Below are positions 14,229 through 27,158 of a stretch of 44,039 nt of DNA, one piece after another. How positions within the stretch are numbered: the stretch's first letter is position 1; the number at the start of each line of letters is the position of its first letter. The stretch is taken from contig CAISTY010000196.1 of the NCBI GenBank assembly GCA_903888515.1, positions 1-44,039 on the forward strand, given 5' to 3'. This DNA is from Akkermansiaceae bacterium. Its GTDB lineage: Bacteria; Verrucomicrobiota; Verrucomicrobiia; Verrucomicrobiales; Akkermansiaceae. Position numbers and translations under genes: made by a program. The notes under the pieces are model-generated. The model saw nothing but the letters and a program-made list of their open reading frames with translations. It did not search any database and was not told where the DNA came from.

Positions 14229-16616
14229 TTAGAGTGGCGGGTGCAGCCATGCGCCGGCAAATGCTTGTCCGGCTGCGAGGCCGCCGTCGTTGGCGGGAAA
14301 TTGTTCGGGGAGCAATACGTGGTGGCCATGGGCGGTGAGCGCCGCCGCCGCGCCTTCCAGCAGAAGGGCATTTTGGAAACAGCCGCCGCCGAGCACCACC
14401 GTGGTGACCGCGACGCGCTGCGCTACGGCGGCGGCAATAGCCATGAGTGTCCGGTGGAAACGCGCCGCGATTTCCGGGGCCGCGACGCCCGCGCAAACCG
14501 CCTGCCAGACGGCATCGGCCAGCGGTGCGGTATCGACCTCCCATGCGGGGACTTCCTCTAACAACGGATGGTCCAGCCGCCAGCCGACGCAAGCACCCGC
14601 GAGTTCGACGTCGGCGGTGGTGGTGGTCCCGGCAGCCGGAATGAGGGCAAACGGATAAGGAGCCGCCGGTTTTTGGTATGCCGCAGCAGCGGTTTCCAAC
14701 ATCATGGCCGCCTCGCCTTCGTAGCGGGCCACCGGGCAGACTCCGGCCAGGGCCGCCACGGCATCGAACAAGCGGCCGGCGCTGCTGGTGCGGAGCGTGC
14801 CTGCCGCGCCGTCGCACAGTCGGCCCAGCGGTCCGGCGGATAGATCGAGGCGGGCGGCGGCGGCGGTGGCCACTTCCGGGCCGAGGGTTTCCCACAGCCA
14901 GGCGAAGGCGCTGCGGCGTGGTTGGCGCACGGCATGTTCGCCGCCCGGCAGGGCGAAGCGGCGCAGGTAGCCGACGCGGCGGCAGGAGGATCCGTTGGCT
15001 AGCAGAAATTCACCGCCCCAGACGGTGCCGTCCGGACCGTAGCCGCTGCCATCCCAGATCACGCCTAACACGGGCGCGGCGGGCAAATCGGTTTGTTCGG
15101 CCAGTACGGCAAGCAGGTGGGCATGGTGGTGCTGCACTTCCAAGCGCGGCAGCGGCATGCGTCGGGCGGTGATCGAGGTCGCGTAATCCGGGTGCGCGTC
15201 GCAGGCGACCCACTGCGGATCCAAGCGCAACAGGCGTTGCAACGCCACGGCGGTGGCCGCGTGACGCTCCCGGGCGAGCACCGTGTCTTGATCGCCCAAA
15301 TGCGGGCTCAGCACCAGATCGCGTTCCCTAACAAGTGTGAGCGAGCCTTTCACCTGGCCGCCCATGGCCAGTCCGGGGCAGGCCACCGCCTGTGGCAGCC
15401 GCACCGGTGCCGGAGCATAACCGCGGGCGCGGCGCACCATGCGCGGTCGACCGGCGGCCATGCGCACCACCGAGTCGTCGGCGGGTTGCGGGATTTTCCG
15501 GTCATGGACTAACAGCAAATCGGCCACCTTGCCGAGGCGTGCGATGGCCTCTGCCGGGTCGAAGCAGAGCGGCTCGTCGCTGAGGTTGCCGCTGGTGGCG
15601 ACCACCGGGCGTGGAAACGCTCCGCACAGGAGGATTTGGAGTGGCGAGGCAGGCAGGCACAGGCCCACCGTGTTGCAGCCGGGTGCCACCGCCGCTGCCA
15701 ACGGGGAGTCCGCCCGCGCGGACACGAGAACGATCGGTGCCGCGGGATTTGTCAGAAGATCCTCCTCTGCGGGTGTTAGATCGGCGAGTTGCCGCGCCTC
15801 CGCCAGGCCGCGCACCATGACGGCCAGCGGTTTCGCCTCGCGGTGTTTTCTTTGCCGCAGGCGGGCCACGGCTTCGGGGCGGGTGGCATCCACCCATAGC
15901 TGAAAGCCGCCGGTCGCCTGGACCGCGACGATTTTTCCGTCATCCAGCGCGTTGACTGCCGCGTCGATGGCCGCATGGGTTTCCGCCAACAGCCTGCCAA
16001 TTGGTGTTAGAGCCTGCAAGCGCGGGCCGCAGCGCGGGCAGGCGATGGCCTCGGCATGGAACCTCCGGTCGCCGGGGTTGGCGTATTCGGCCGCGCATTC
16101 CGGGCAGAGTGGAAATGCGTCCAACGCGGTGCGGGCGCGGTCGTAGGGAAGAGCCTCGGTGATGGTGAAACGCGGACCGCAACGGGCACAGGCAAGGAAC
16201 GGATAGGCATAACGGCGGTCATGCGGGTCGAGCAGTTCGCGGCGGCAATCCGGGCACGGCGCCAGATCCGGTGCGAGCGCGGATCCGCCCACTCCGCCCA
16301 GCCGGCTCGGCGCGATACGGAAGTTGCGGTCTAACGGACTGGCGGCGGATGCCGGTTTTTCCTCCTCGACCGCCACGACGCGTGCCGGGGGCGGGGCATG
16401 GCGCAGCAGGGTTTCCAATTTATCGAGCGCCGACGTGCTGCCTTGTGCCTCGATCCACACGCCGGCCGCGTCATTGCCAGCCTCGCCGGTTAGATCAAGG
16501 TGTCCGGCGGTGTGGCACACCCATGGGCGGAACCCCACGCCCTGCACGATGCCATACACGCGCCAGCGGCGGCGGACCGCGGCGGCGGGTGTCTGGGATG
16601 AAGGCATGGTCTGCAT
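14229..16616 (-). CDS. hypF: Carbamoyltransferase HypF
   Basis: HypF makes the carbamoyl group from carbamoyl phosphate that becomes the cyanide ligand of [NiFe] hydrogenase. From the start at 16616 (MQTMPSSQTP) the protein is 795 aa; 16607 is equally possible, and the frame stays open to 16709. Domains in order: acylphosphatase (VYGIVQGVGFRPWV), two zinc fingers built from CPDC, CARC, CPEC and CPRC, the YrdC-like domain (KIVAVQATGGFQLW), and the Kae1-like domain (QHHHAHLLAVLAE; IWDGSGYGPDGTVWGGEF). Length and motifs are complete. Two CTAAC words and several TTA codons break its otherwise high-GC codon use. Confidence 0.96.
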   Translation of the reverse strand: MQTMPSSQTPAAAVRRRWRVYGIVQGVGFRPWVCHTAGHLDLTGEAGNDAAGVWIEAQGSTSALDKLETLLRHAPPPARVVAVEEEKPASAASPLDRNFRIAPSRLGGVGGSALAPDLAPCPDCRRELLDPHDRRYAYPFLACARCGPRFTITEALPYDRARTALDAFPLCPECAAEYANPGDRRFHAEAIACPRCGPRLQALTPIGRLLAETHAAIDAAVNALDDGKIVAVQATGGFQLWVDATRPEAVARLRQRKHREAKPLAVMVRGLAEARQLADLTPAEEDLLTNPAAPIVLVSARADSPLAAAVAPGCNTVGLCLPASPLQILLCGAFPRPVVATSGNLSDEPLCFDPAEAIARLGKVADLLLVHDRKIPQPADDSVVRMAAGRPRMVRRARGYAPAPVRLPQAVACPGLAMGGQVKGSLTLVRERDLVLSPHLGDQDTVLARERHAATAVALQRLLRLDPQWVACDAHPDYATSITARRMPLPRLEVQHHHAHLLAVLAEQTDLPAAPVLGVIWDGSGYGPDGTVWGGEFLLANGSSCRRVGYLRRFALPGGEHAVRQPRRSAFAWLWETLGPEVATAAAARLDLSAGPLGRLCDGAAGTLRTSSAGRLFDAVAALAGVCPVARYEGEAAMMLETAAAAYQKPAAPYPFALIPAAGTTTTADVELAGACVGWRLDHPLLEEVPAWEVDTAPLADAVWQAVCAGVAAPEIAARFHRTLMAIAAAVAQRVAVTTVVLGGGCFQNALLLEGAAAALTAHGHHVLLPEQFPANDGGLAAGQAFAGAWLHPPL

Positions 16617-16812
16617 GATCATTTTGCAACAAGGCATTGGAGTCCACGCGTAAAAGGTAGCGCGGCCTCGATGAGGCCGCAGTCCAAGGGTGGACCAAGA
16701 GCAGGCCAAAGGATTCCTAGAAGTCCATGCATGGGTGAATCATTGACGGCGCATTGGCCTGCGCTATCAGCGAGAGCGCGCCACCTGTGAATGGCCATTG
16801 CGGGATGAGTGA
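16617..16812 (-). other. Structured hypB-hypF intercistronic region
   Basis: The 196-bp gap has three inverted repeats: GCGGCCTC/GAGGCCGC at 16662-16680 with a 3-base loop, GTCCA/TGGAC at 16682-16695, and GCAGGCCAA (16701-16709) pairing with TTGGCCTGC (16754-16762), plus CCATGCATGG near 16724-16733. On the minus strand the first hairpin is followed by CTACCTTTT, a weak terminator-like tail. It may attenuate or process the hypB-hypF message. It contains one CTATCAG word. Confidence 0.5.
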
Positions 16813-17661
16813 TCATGGTCCATGCACAACGAGCAGGCGATCGAGGAAGGCGATCCATGCGTCGAGGCCAGCGCCGGTGCGTGAGGAGAGTTCGAAAATT
16901 TCCGCTTGCGGAGCGACCCGGGTGATGGCGTCGCGGGCCGGTTCGATTTGGAAGCCCGCCGGTTCTGTTAGATCGGTCTTGGTGATGACCACGGCGCGTG
17001 CGCCATGGAAAATCGGCGGGTATTTGAGCGGCTTGTTTTCGCCCTCGGTGGTGGCTAACAGGACGATGCGGTGGGCCTCGCCCAGATCGAAGGAGGCCGG
17101 GCAGACGAGGTTGCCGACATTTTCGATGAAGAGCAGGCGCACGCCATCCTTGGGCAGCGTGTCCACAGCGGCGGCCACCATCCGGGCATCGAGATGGCAG
17201 ACGGTTCCGGTGGTGATCTGGACCACCGGCGCGCCGCTCGGACGCAGCGCCTCGGCATCCGCCTGGGTTTCCAAATCGCCCACCACCACCGCGCAGCCGA
17301 CGCGCGGCTGCAGCCGTTCCAGCGTTGCCCGCAGGAGCGTGGTTTTACCGGAGCCCGGAGACGAAACGAGATTGAGAGCGACGATACCCCGTGCCCGGAA
17401 TGTATCGCGGTTGCGCTCTGCTTCGCGCTGGTTGGCCGCAAGCACAGGCTGCGGTTCGTGAGAAACATGCTGGTGCCAGCTCACCGTGCCGTCTTGCGCT
17501 CTGTGAGCGTGCCAACCGTCATCCGCTGCGTGGGAATGCTCATGGGAATGCTCATGGGAATGAGCCGGATCGTGGTGATGGTGTGCGTGTCCGGTGCCCG
17601 CGCCGGGTCCGGGATGCACATGGAAATGATCGTTCTGGTCGCAGCCGCAGTGGTCGCACAT
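16813..17661 (-). CDS. hypB: Hydrogenase nickel incorporation GTPase HypB
   Basis: HypB delivers nickel to the hydrogenase large subunit, driven by GTP hydrolysis. The protein is 282 aa. The N-terminus has the high-affinity nickel motif MCDHCGC, followed by a His-rich nickel-storage stretch (residues about 14-60, with HAHHHHDPAHSHEHSHEHSH). The G domain has the P-loop SSPGSGKTTLL, the GDLETQADA segment, the metal site CPASFDLGE, and NKxD-like TKTD. The His-rich stretch suggests nickel storage as well as insertion. It lies 21 bp downstream of hypA. Confidence 0.96.
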   Translation of the reverse strand: MCDHCGCDQNDHFHVHPGPGAGTGHAHHHHDPAHSHEHSHEHSHAADDGWHAHRAQDGTVSWHQHVSHEPQPVLAANQREAERNRDTFRARGIVALNLVSSPGSGKTTLLRATLERLQPRVGCAVVVGDLETQADAEALRPSGAPVVQITTGTVCHLDARMVAAAVDTLPKDGVRLLFIENVGNLVCPASFDLGEAHRIVLLATTEGENKPLKYPPIFHGARAVVITKTDLTEPAGFQIEPARDAITRVAPQAEIFELSSRTGAGLDAWIAFLDRLLVVHGP

Positions 17662-17682
17662 GGTCGGGCAATCGTGTTGGGT

Positions 17683-18027
17683 TCAAGGATCCATGGGCTC
17701 AACCCCGGAAACATACAGCTCCCGGCCGGCCCGCACCAATTGCAACGGCCCGCCGCACTTCGGACAAGTGAAATCCACGCGATCCAGTTCGAGTGCGCCG
17801 CAGAGGGCACAGTCAAAATGGCCCGGCACGGTCTCTAACACCAACTCGGCCCCCTCGGCGGACGTGCCGGGCGACATCGCGGAGAAGGCAAACTCGAGTG
17901 CCTCGGGCACGACACCCGAGAGCAGACCCATCCGGACCCACACCCGGCGCAGGCGCGACCAGCCATGCTGCTCGGCCAAGGAGGCAAGCTGCTCGAGCAG
18001 GGCTTCGCTGATGGCTACCTCGTGCAT
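17683..18027 (-). CDS. hypA: Hydrogenase nickel incorporation protein HypA
   Basis: The protein is 114 aa from ATG 18027 (MHEVAISEAL); the His2 of MHE is the nickel ligand of the family. The C-terminal zinc site is formed by CALC and CPKC. HypA works with HypB to insert Ni2+ after Fe ligand assembly. It is the first gene of the minus-strand hypA-hypB-hypF-hypC run. A longer frame extends upstream to 18099 but lacks conservation and would displace the essential MHE. Confidence 0.95.
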   Translation of the reverse strand: MHEVAISEALLEQLASLAEQHGWSRLRRVWVRMGLLSGVVPEALEFAFSAMSPGTSAEGAELVLETVPGHFDCALCGALELDRVDFTCPKCGGPLQLVRAGRELYVSGVEPMDP

Positions 18028-18033
18028 CGGGAT

Positions 18034-18061
18034 AAAATAGGCATCACTCGGGATATCGCAA
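18034..18061 (-). promoter_or_regulatory. Candidate hypA promoter, possibly leaderless
   Basis: On the minus strand TTGCGA (18061-18056) and TATTTT (18039-18034) are separated by 16 bases. The predicted start of transcription would fall at or within a few bases of the hypA ATG at 18027, so the mRNA may be leaderless. The boxes are only moderate matches. Confidence 0.35.
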
Positions 18062-18297
18062 GTCAAGGAAGTGTCGAGATCAATGCGGCCAACAAGCAAA
18101 GCACGCTCGGTTTTAGCGGTTCGAAGCGGAGATGCTCCATGGGAACACTGCCGTCCCGGCCAATGCGCTCCGGTTCACACAAAGCCTGAACGAAATGCGA
18201 ACAGAAAGTTCCCTGCCTGGCGTCGTCCGAGGGAGCGGGCACTTGACAAGCGGTGATGGTCACGCCATCAAAGGCCGGATTTCATCGCCCGCATCGT

Positions 18298-18930
18298 ATG
18301 GACAAGCTGCCGAAAACCGCGACCCTTCTTCTGTTAGGGCTGGTGTGCCTGATAGGGCTGGCGGGGGTCGGGTGGGTTGTGCGTCAGAACACGCGCGAAA
18401 CATCGCCAGCCGCAACGACGGTTGGAGGGTCCGCAGGAGTGCGGGATGCGCCCGCCACGGCGGACCTGCCATCCCGTACTCGCGGAAAACGCCCGCACCA
18501 CGGCGGGAATGCGCCCGCAGCCAGCGCTTCGGATGCCGTGGCCGCGTTGGTGGGGAACTCCTCGTTGAGCGACGCGGAGGCTGCGGACGGCTTGCGGCGC
18601 ATCGTTGAGGATGCCGGTCGGCCGCTGCCGGAACGTCTGGAGGCGTTGGACCATGTGTTCCATCTCGTTCCCAACGACCATCCGGCGTTGCTCCGCGAAC
18701 TCGCCGGACGCCGCGTCCTGCCTGACGAGGTGCGGATGCGCCTGCTCTCCGAGGCGCTCAACCGCCCGCTTCGCTTGCAAGGTGAGCTGTTGGTCTTGCT
18801 GCTGGAGAATGCGGCGGGCGATGCGCGCGCGGAGGTGCTCACCCAATTGAAGGGCCTTTGTGACGAGGATCTCGGCGAGGATCTTGCCGCGTGGCGCGCG
18901 GCCGTCGGAAAACTGCCGACCGGCCCGTGA
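18298..18930 (+). CDS. Membrane-anchored hypothetical protein
   Basis: The protein is 210 aa from ATG 18298 (MDKLPKTATLLLL); an earlier ATG at 18253 would add 15 residues ahead of the membrane segment. A single hydrophobic helix at about residues 8-27 (LLLLGLVCLIGLAGVGWVV) anchors it, followed by a low-complexity Ala/Pro/Arg linker and a helical, Leu-rich domain from about residue 75 (LSDAEAADGLRRIVEDAGRP). I do not recognise the family. The helical part resembles HEAT-like or generic alpha-solenoid proteins common in this kind of genome. It is divergent from hypA and may be an independent unit. Confidence 0.7.
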   Translation: MDKLPKTATLLLLGLVCLIGLAGVGWVVRQNTRETSPAATTVGGSAGVRDAPATADLPSRTRGKRPHHGGNAPAASASDAVAALVGNSSLSDAEAADGLRRIVEDAGRPLPERLEALDHVFHLVPNDHPALLRELAGRRVLPDEVRMRLLSEALNRPLRLQGELLVLLLENAAGDARAEVLTQLKGLCDEDLGEDLAAWRAAVGKLPTGP

Positions 18931-19144
18931 TCACGAGGCAGGACGTTTCGTCCGGCTTTTTGCGAACACGGAACGAGACCTCACTGCCCGTTATGTTTGA
19001 CGGGCCGGAATGGTCCCGGTTCCCCATGGAAGCACGCACCAAGGCCGGCGTGTTCATGGGAATGCCCACCATGGTTGACCCGCGGCACAAATATTTTTTT
19101 TTCCTTGCGGGGGGTGATTTCCGACAACACCCTCTTCGCACCTT

Positions 19145-22100
19145 ATGAAACGGTTTTCGAAAATCCCGTCTTGCCTAGCCATTGTCGTTTGTTGGATGTC
19201 CGGTATTGCGGCTCACGCCCAGATCAACACGCAATCTTATTATGCCGAACTTCACAATGCCGATCGACGCGATGTGGCGGTCCAAACACCTTACTCGCCG
19301 TTTGGTAACAAGAGCGATCTCAACCGCTACGGTGATGACGGCTCGGCCGCGATCCTTGAGGCCTCCGGCGTGATCCTCTGGCGCACGTCCGACGGCGTTT
19401 ATCGCTTGCTCCCCAACACTCAATTTTCCAAGCCGCTCTTCGTTTCCAATTCCGCGTGCATCGTCTGGCGTGACGCGTACGGTACGGTCACCGGCAAGCA
19501 TATCACCTATTTCAGAGTGGATTCCGCGTCGGGCGTACTCCGTGAATCGGAATTGTCGTTGACGGGAATTCCCCTCGAAACCGCGAGCATCACCACCACC
19601 TCAGCCCCTTACATCCTGGTAAACACCGACGGCACGATTTATCAAATGAATTTCGATGCGTCGGCTCCCCAACCCCTTAAACTCCTCGGTACTTATGCCG
19701 ATGGCTTTGAAGAGACGATCGCAGTCTCCGCGGACGGTTCACAGGTGGCACGCACGGGTGACGCGTACTTCTGGATCCGCAATGACGGTGCAGTCAAGGC
19801 GTTGACAGATGCTCCTTTTCCTTTGGCGGCCCCTAACACCATCATCCGCCCGGTCGAAATTTCCTCGTCACGTTTTGTGTTCGGTTTGGCGAGAACTGAT
19901 CTAACTGCCGCATCAACGCAGACGACGCTCTACAGTTTCAGCCGTACCCCGGGTACCGATGACTTGCAGATCCAGCCTGCGATCACGCTGCCGTTTCCCA
20001 CGGGCGTCACCTTGGGAGAAGTGATTCAACTGCCGAATTTCAGCCAGAAGGGCGTCGAGCCGGTGTTTGTCACCCAGGATCGGAACGTGCCGACCGCACT
20101 CTTGCCCATCAACCTGTGTGTGTTCAGACTGTCGGGCAACTTTGCGGTTTTTCTTTATAAGGCCTCTTTCCCGCTGGCCACGTTCCCGCAGGGTTTCGGG
20201 GTGGACGTGGCGGTCACCCGGATCAATGCCACTCCGGGTTCCGAATCCATCGCCTTGCGCGACCAAACCAACCATGGCGTCATCTGGCTCCACAATGGAC
20301 CTGGCTACGACCAGTGGGAGCGGGTTGCATCGACCAATTTCTCACGGATCAGCAAGTGGAAGAACGACCCGACCCCGGCGTGGGCGACCGATCCATCACC
20401 GGTCACGCATGACATGACTTGGGGACGGCCCTTGTTTGTCACCCCGGGCGAAGTGATTGTCTGGCAAAATGCCTTGAGCGCAGTCCTCCCGAACGGCACC
20501 ATGCCACAGGTGATGGTCAAACACTACGGGCGTAACGCGACCACCGGAGCCCTCACCGTCACCGAAGTCAAGGTGGTCGCCGACGCCACCGAACCCAATG
20601 CCCTTTACCCGGGACCGTTGCGTGGCTCTCAAGCGTTCTCGCCTTTCCCCTTCACTCAGGACCCCGCACTCTGGATGCTCGAAACGGGCGAAAAACTTTC
20701 GAGCAATTCCCTGCGGGTCCGCCGCTATCGATTGCTCAACCCGACCAATGCCGATGCCGATGGAGACAGTATCCAAGGCGGCTCCGAGTTGGCACCGTTC
20801 TACGTGATTCCAGGGGCTTTCACCTATGCCCAGGCGGTTGAGGATGCAAAACGGCGTGGTGGCAAACTGGCGACCATCGCGGATTCGGCGGAACTCACCC
20901 GGATGAAGACTGCCATCGCCTTGTGGCAACGCGATGGAGTGATGGCGCTGCCCGAACGCACGGTCCCCTATCCGCTTTGGATCGGTGCCTACCTCGACAC
21001 AACGTGGAAGTGGGTCGATGGGACTCACCCCGCCCTGCTCGCAGTCCCGCCGGCCCCGTTATCCAATTGGGAAGTCGGCGAGCCCAACATCGCGAGCCCG
21101 ACCTATACTCGCGGTCGCTTGACCAGCGCCCAAAAATGGGAGGCTGTAAATCCCAACCAACAGGCGGGATATCTGCTGGAACTCACCCCGACCGACCCGA
21201 ATTCCAAGGACACCGACGGCGATGGTGCCAGCGACTACGACGAACTTTTCCGCCTGATCACCGACCCGACGGTCGCTGGCTTTGGTGCGGGCGCACCCGC
21301 GCCGGTGAACTTCAGGAATCCTTGGGTCATGGGCAAGTACGAGGGCTTCCTGACCCAATTCGGGCAGGGCCCGATCGCAGGGTTTACCCTGAGCGTGACG
21401 AAGACTGGCTCTTACACCGGCAAAATCTATGGTGTGCCCGGATCTGCCAGCATCCGCGGAACCTTTGCGAGCAACGGCACGGTGACCGCCTTGCCGGTCT
21501 CCTTGGGCAGCGGTTTCAGCACTTTCTTGAACATGCTCATCGCGCCCGACCCGGTCACCGGCGTTTACCGCGTCAGCGGGCAATTGACCGGATTGAACGG
21601 CGCTCCTTTGGTCTTTGAACTGCGCCGTCCCGGCTATTCGCAAACCTATCCCACACGGGATGCGGGCCTTTACACCCTCGCCCTACCGGCTGCCAATGTG
21701 CCCAAGGAAGGCCAGCCGAACGGCGACGGTTACCTCACCGGCAGCATCGCTACTAACGGAGTCTCGTCACTGCGTGGCAAAACTTCAGACGGCATGGTCG
21801 TAAGTTGGAGCGGCAACCTGTTAGAAGGCGACTTCCTGTCCTTCTACTCCATGCTCAAGCAGAATGTGGGCTTTGTGGGTTCCAACCTGTTCCTGCGTGA
21901 TTCGGCTCTTGTGGACGAGGTCTACGGCTTGGTCGGTGAGTCGGATATCGATGGCGAGCTGCGGGTGGCGCGCAAAGCCGTGACCAGTGGCTCCGCGCAA
22001 ATTGCCGGTTATGATTTCCATTCCGGGGCCTATGGTTCGCTTTACCAACCCGTTGCTTATTCCCAGTTGCCAGCCTTCTCCGAGTTCTCTGTGTTGCAGT

Positions 22101-22930
22101 CGAACAATGCGGTGATCAAGTTCATTGACGGGGTATTCTCCGGCCAGGATGTGATTGCGACATGGACTACCACCAACGCCATCACCATCCCCAGCACGCA
22201 GACCCGCACGCTCAGTGCGCGCATCGCAACCCCAACCGGGACCTTGACCGGAACCTACCGTTACAACGACCCGAATCAGTTGTATGCCAGCACGACGGGG
22301 ATTCTCGGTGGCGTGGTGTTGCAGAAATCCGGCGAGGTTCGCGGCTATTATACGGCCGGAACGGGCTCGGGTCAGATGCTGATGTTGCCCAACCGTGACC
22401 AGACGCCAGCCCCGGTCACCCTCATCAGCCCGAAGTCCAAGAACGTCAGCGAAGATGGAGCCACTTACAAAATCTACGTGACCGCCTCGGAGCCATGGTC
22501 GGTTGTGAATCCCTACTCCTGGGTGGTGATCTTTCCCACGTCGGGAACCGGCAATGCCGAATTGGTGGCCACCGTGGTTGGCAACTCGTCGAATTTGCGG
22601 CGTGAAGCCAACATCACCATCGCCGGGCTCAATCACCACATCGAGCAGAACTGGAATTCACAGGGAGGCGGTAGTGGCGTAACCATCGCGCCTTTGGTGG
22701 GTTATGCATCGGTTGGGGGGGGAAGCTATCAAGTGACCATCACCGGCTACACTACCTTGAATGCCGCCGATTTCTTTTCGCCAGTGACTTGGGTGACCAT
22801 CACTCCTGATGTGGCATCCGCAACCGTGGTTGTGGAGGATTGGGGGTTCTTCAATAGCGGATATACCCCGCGCTCCGCCGTTGTCAAAATCGCCGGCGTC
22901 AACCACACGGTCATTCAGGATTGGAAGTAA
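19145..22930 (+). CDS. Giant exported protein with C-type-lectin-like and BACON-like domains
   Basis: The protein is 1261 aa with a signal peptide (about residues 1-25, ending AHAQ). Residues 30-550 form a beta-rich region that looks like a propeller or repeat of short strands. About 550-680 is a C-type-lectin-like domain (FTYAQAVEDAKRRGGKLATI, LWIGAYLD, KWVDG). A DTDGDGASDYDE calcium-binding stretch follows near 690. Residues 720-1080 are repeated beta units (GSYTGKIYG, GTLTGTYRY). Two BACON-like domains, about 1090-1170 and 1175-1261, end in HHIEQNW and HTVIQDW. It is probably a surface or secreted glycan-binding protein. No sorting signal is obvious, and the ligand is unknown. Confidence 0.85.
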   Translation: MKRFSKIPSCLAIVVCWMSGIAAHAQINTQSYYAELHNADRRDVAVQTPYSPFGNKSDLNRYGDDGSAAILEASGVILWRTSDGVYRLLPNTQFSKPLFVSNSACIVWRDAYGTVTGKHITYFRVDSASGVLRESELSLTGIPLETASITTTSAPYILVNTDGTIYQMNFDASAPQPLKLLGTYADGFEETIAVSADGSQVARTGDAYFWIRNDGAVKALTDAPFPLAAPNTIIRPVEISSSRFVFGLARTDLTAASTQTTLYSFSRTPGTDDLQIQPAITLPFPTGVTLGEVIQLPNFSQKGVEPVFVTQDRNVPTALLPINLCVFRLSGNFAVFLYKASFPLATFPQGFGVDVAVTRINATPGSESIALRDQTNHGVIWLHNGPGYDQWERVASTNFSRISKWKNDPTPAWATDPSPVTHDMTWGRPLFVTPGEVIVWQNALSAVLPNGTMPQVMVKHYGRNATTGALTVTEVKVVADATEPNALYPGPLRGSQAFSPFPFTQDPALWMLETGEKLSSNSLRVRRYRLLNPTNADADGDSIQGGSELAPFYVIPGAFTYAQAVEDAKRRGGKLATIADSAELTRMKTAIALWQRDGVMALPERTVPYPLWIGAYLDTTWKWVDGTHPALLAVPPAPLSNWEVGEPNIASPTYTRGRLTSAQKWEAVNPNQQAGYLLELTPTDPNSKDTDGDGASDYDELFRLITDPTVAGFGAGAPAPVNFRNPWVMGKYEGFLTQFGQGPIAGFTLSVTKTGSYTGKIYGVPGSASIRGTFASNGTVTALPVSLGSGFSTFLNMLIAPDPVTGVYRVSGQLTGLNGAPLVFELRRPGYSQTYPTRDAGLYTLALPAANVPKEGQPNGDGYLTGSIATNGVSSLRGKTSDGMVVSWSGNLLEGDFLSFYSMLKQNVGFVGSNLFLRDSALVDEVYGLVGESDIDGELRVARKAVTSGSAQIAGYDFHSGAYGSLYQPVAYSQLPAFSEFSVLQSNNAVIKFIDGVFSGQDVIATWTTTNAITIPSTQTRTLSARIATPTGTLTGTYRYNDPNQLYASTTGILGGVVLQKSGEVRGYYTAGTGSGQMLMLPNRDQTPAPVTLISPKSKNVSEDGATYKIYVTASEPWSVVNPYSWVVIFPTSGTGNAELVATVVGNSSNLRREANITIAGLNHHIEQNWNSQGGGSGVTIAPLVGYASVGGGSYQVTITGYTTLNAADFFSPVTWVTITPDVASATVVVEDWGFFNSGYTPRSAVVKIAGVNHTVIQDWK

Positions 22931-23073
22931 CAATCACTTTTGATGGGGCAGGCAGCGAACCATGCCATCGTCCGGGTATCCGGGTGCGGGTTCACATGCC
23001 CGGCCCGGAGCTTGGAGCGGTGAAACCATGACGATGACCCACATGCCCACGGTGGCTGACAGTGCTAGATGAC

Positions 23074-26737
<3,664 letters not shown>

Positions 26738-26749
26738 CGTCAGGCATGA

Positions 26750-26777
26750 GTCAACGGTCATTGGTCATCAGTCATCA
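26750..26777 (+). repeat. 28-bp heptad arm upstream of the four-helix-bundle gene
   Basis: Four in-register heptads, GTCAACG, GTCATTG, GTCATCA, GTCATCA, start 13 bp after the gyrB stop and end 10 bp before the next start. The arm has the same length and GTNANNN pattern as the arm at 9250-9277. The matching inverted arm is at 27156-27183. Confidence 0.85.
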
Positions 26778-26786
26778 GGAAAGAAC

Positions 26787-27158
26787 ATGAAAAGCGCATT
26801 GAATGATCTGGAAATCTACCGGGAAGCCATGGAAGTTGGTGAGGAGATTTGGTCCATGGTTACGAACTGGGACTTTTTCGCCAAGGACACCGTTGGGAAA
26901 CAAATCGTTCGCGCCGCTGATTCCGTCGCGGCGAACCTTGCCGAGGGTTACGGGCGGTTTCATTTCAAAGAGAACCAGAAATTTTGTTACTACTCCAGAG
27001 GTTCGGCTGAAGAAACACAAACCTGGCTTGAAAAAGCCGCCCGCAGGAACCTTGTCGAGCGAGAATCCGCCCGCTCCCTCTACGATCGCATCGAGACCCT
27101 CAAGAAACGCATCAACGCCTACATCCACTCTATCGGTCGGGACGCATCTTCTTCCTGA
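26787..27158 (+). CDS. Four-helix-bundle protein (S23/IVP family)
   Basis: The protein is 123 aa from ATG 26787 (MKSALNDLEI), with AGGAAAG upstream as a good ribosome site. It has the pattern of the 23S-rRNA intervening-sequence protein family: LEIYREAMEVGEEIW, then QIVRAADSVAANLAEGYGR, then FCYYSRGSAEETQTWLEKA and a last helix ending ETLKKRINAYI. Relatives form pentamers, and some (bAvd) serve diversity-generating retroelements; no reverse transcriptase is present here. It is wedged between gyrB and gyrA and flanked by inverted heptad arms. The downstream arm overlaps its stop codon. Function unknown. Confidence 0.9.
   Translation: MKSALNDLEIYREAMEVGEEIWSMVTNWDFFAKDTVGKQIVRAADSVAANLAEGYGRFHFKENQKFCYYSRGSAEETQTWLEKAARRNLVERESARSLYDRIETLKKRINAYIHSIGRDASSS

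Noticed and set aside
18063..18263. 66-aa minus-strand frame upstream of hypA
   Set aside because: No ribosome site, no recognisable domain and it overlaps the candidate hypA promoter; likely chance.
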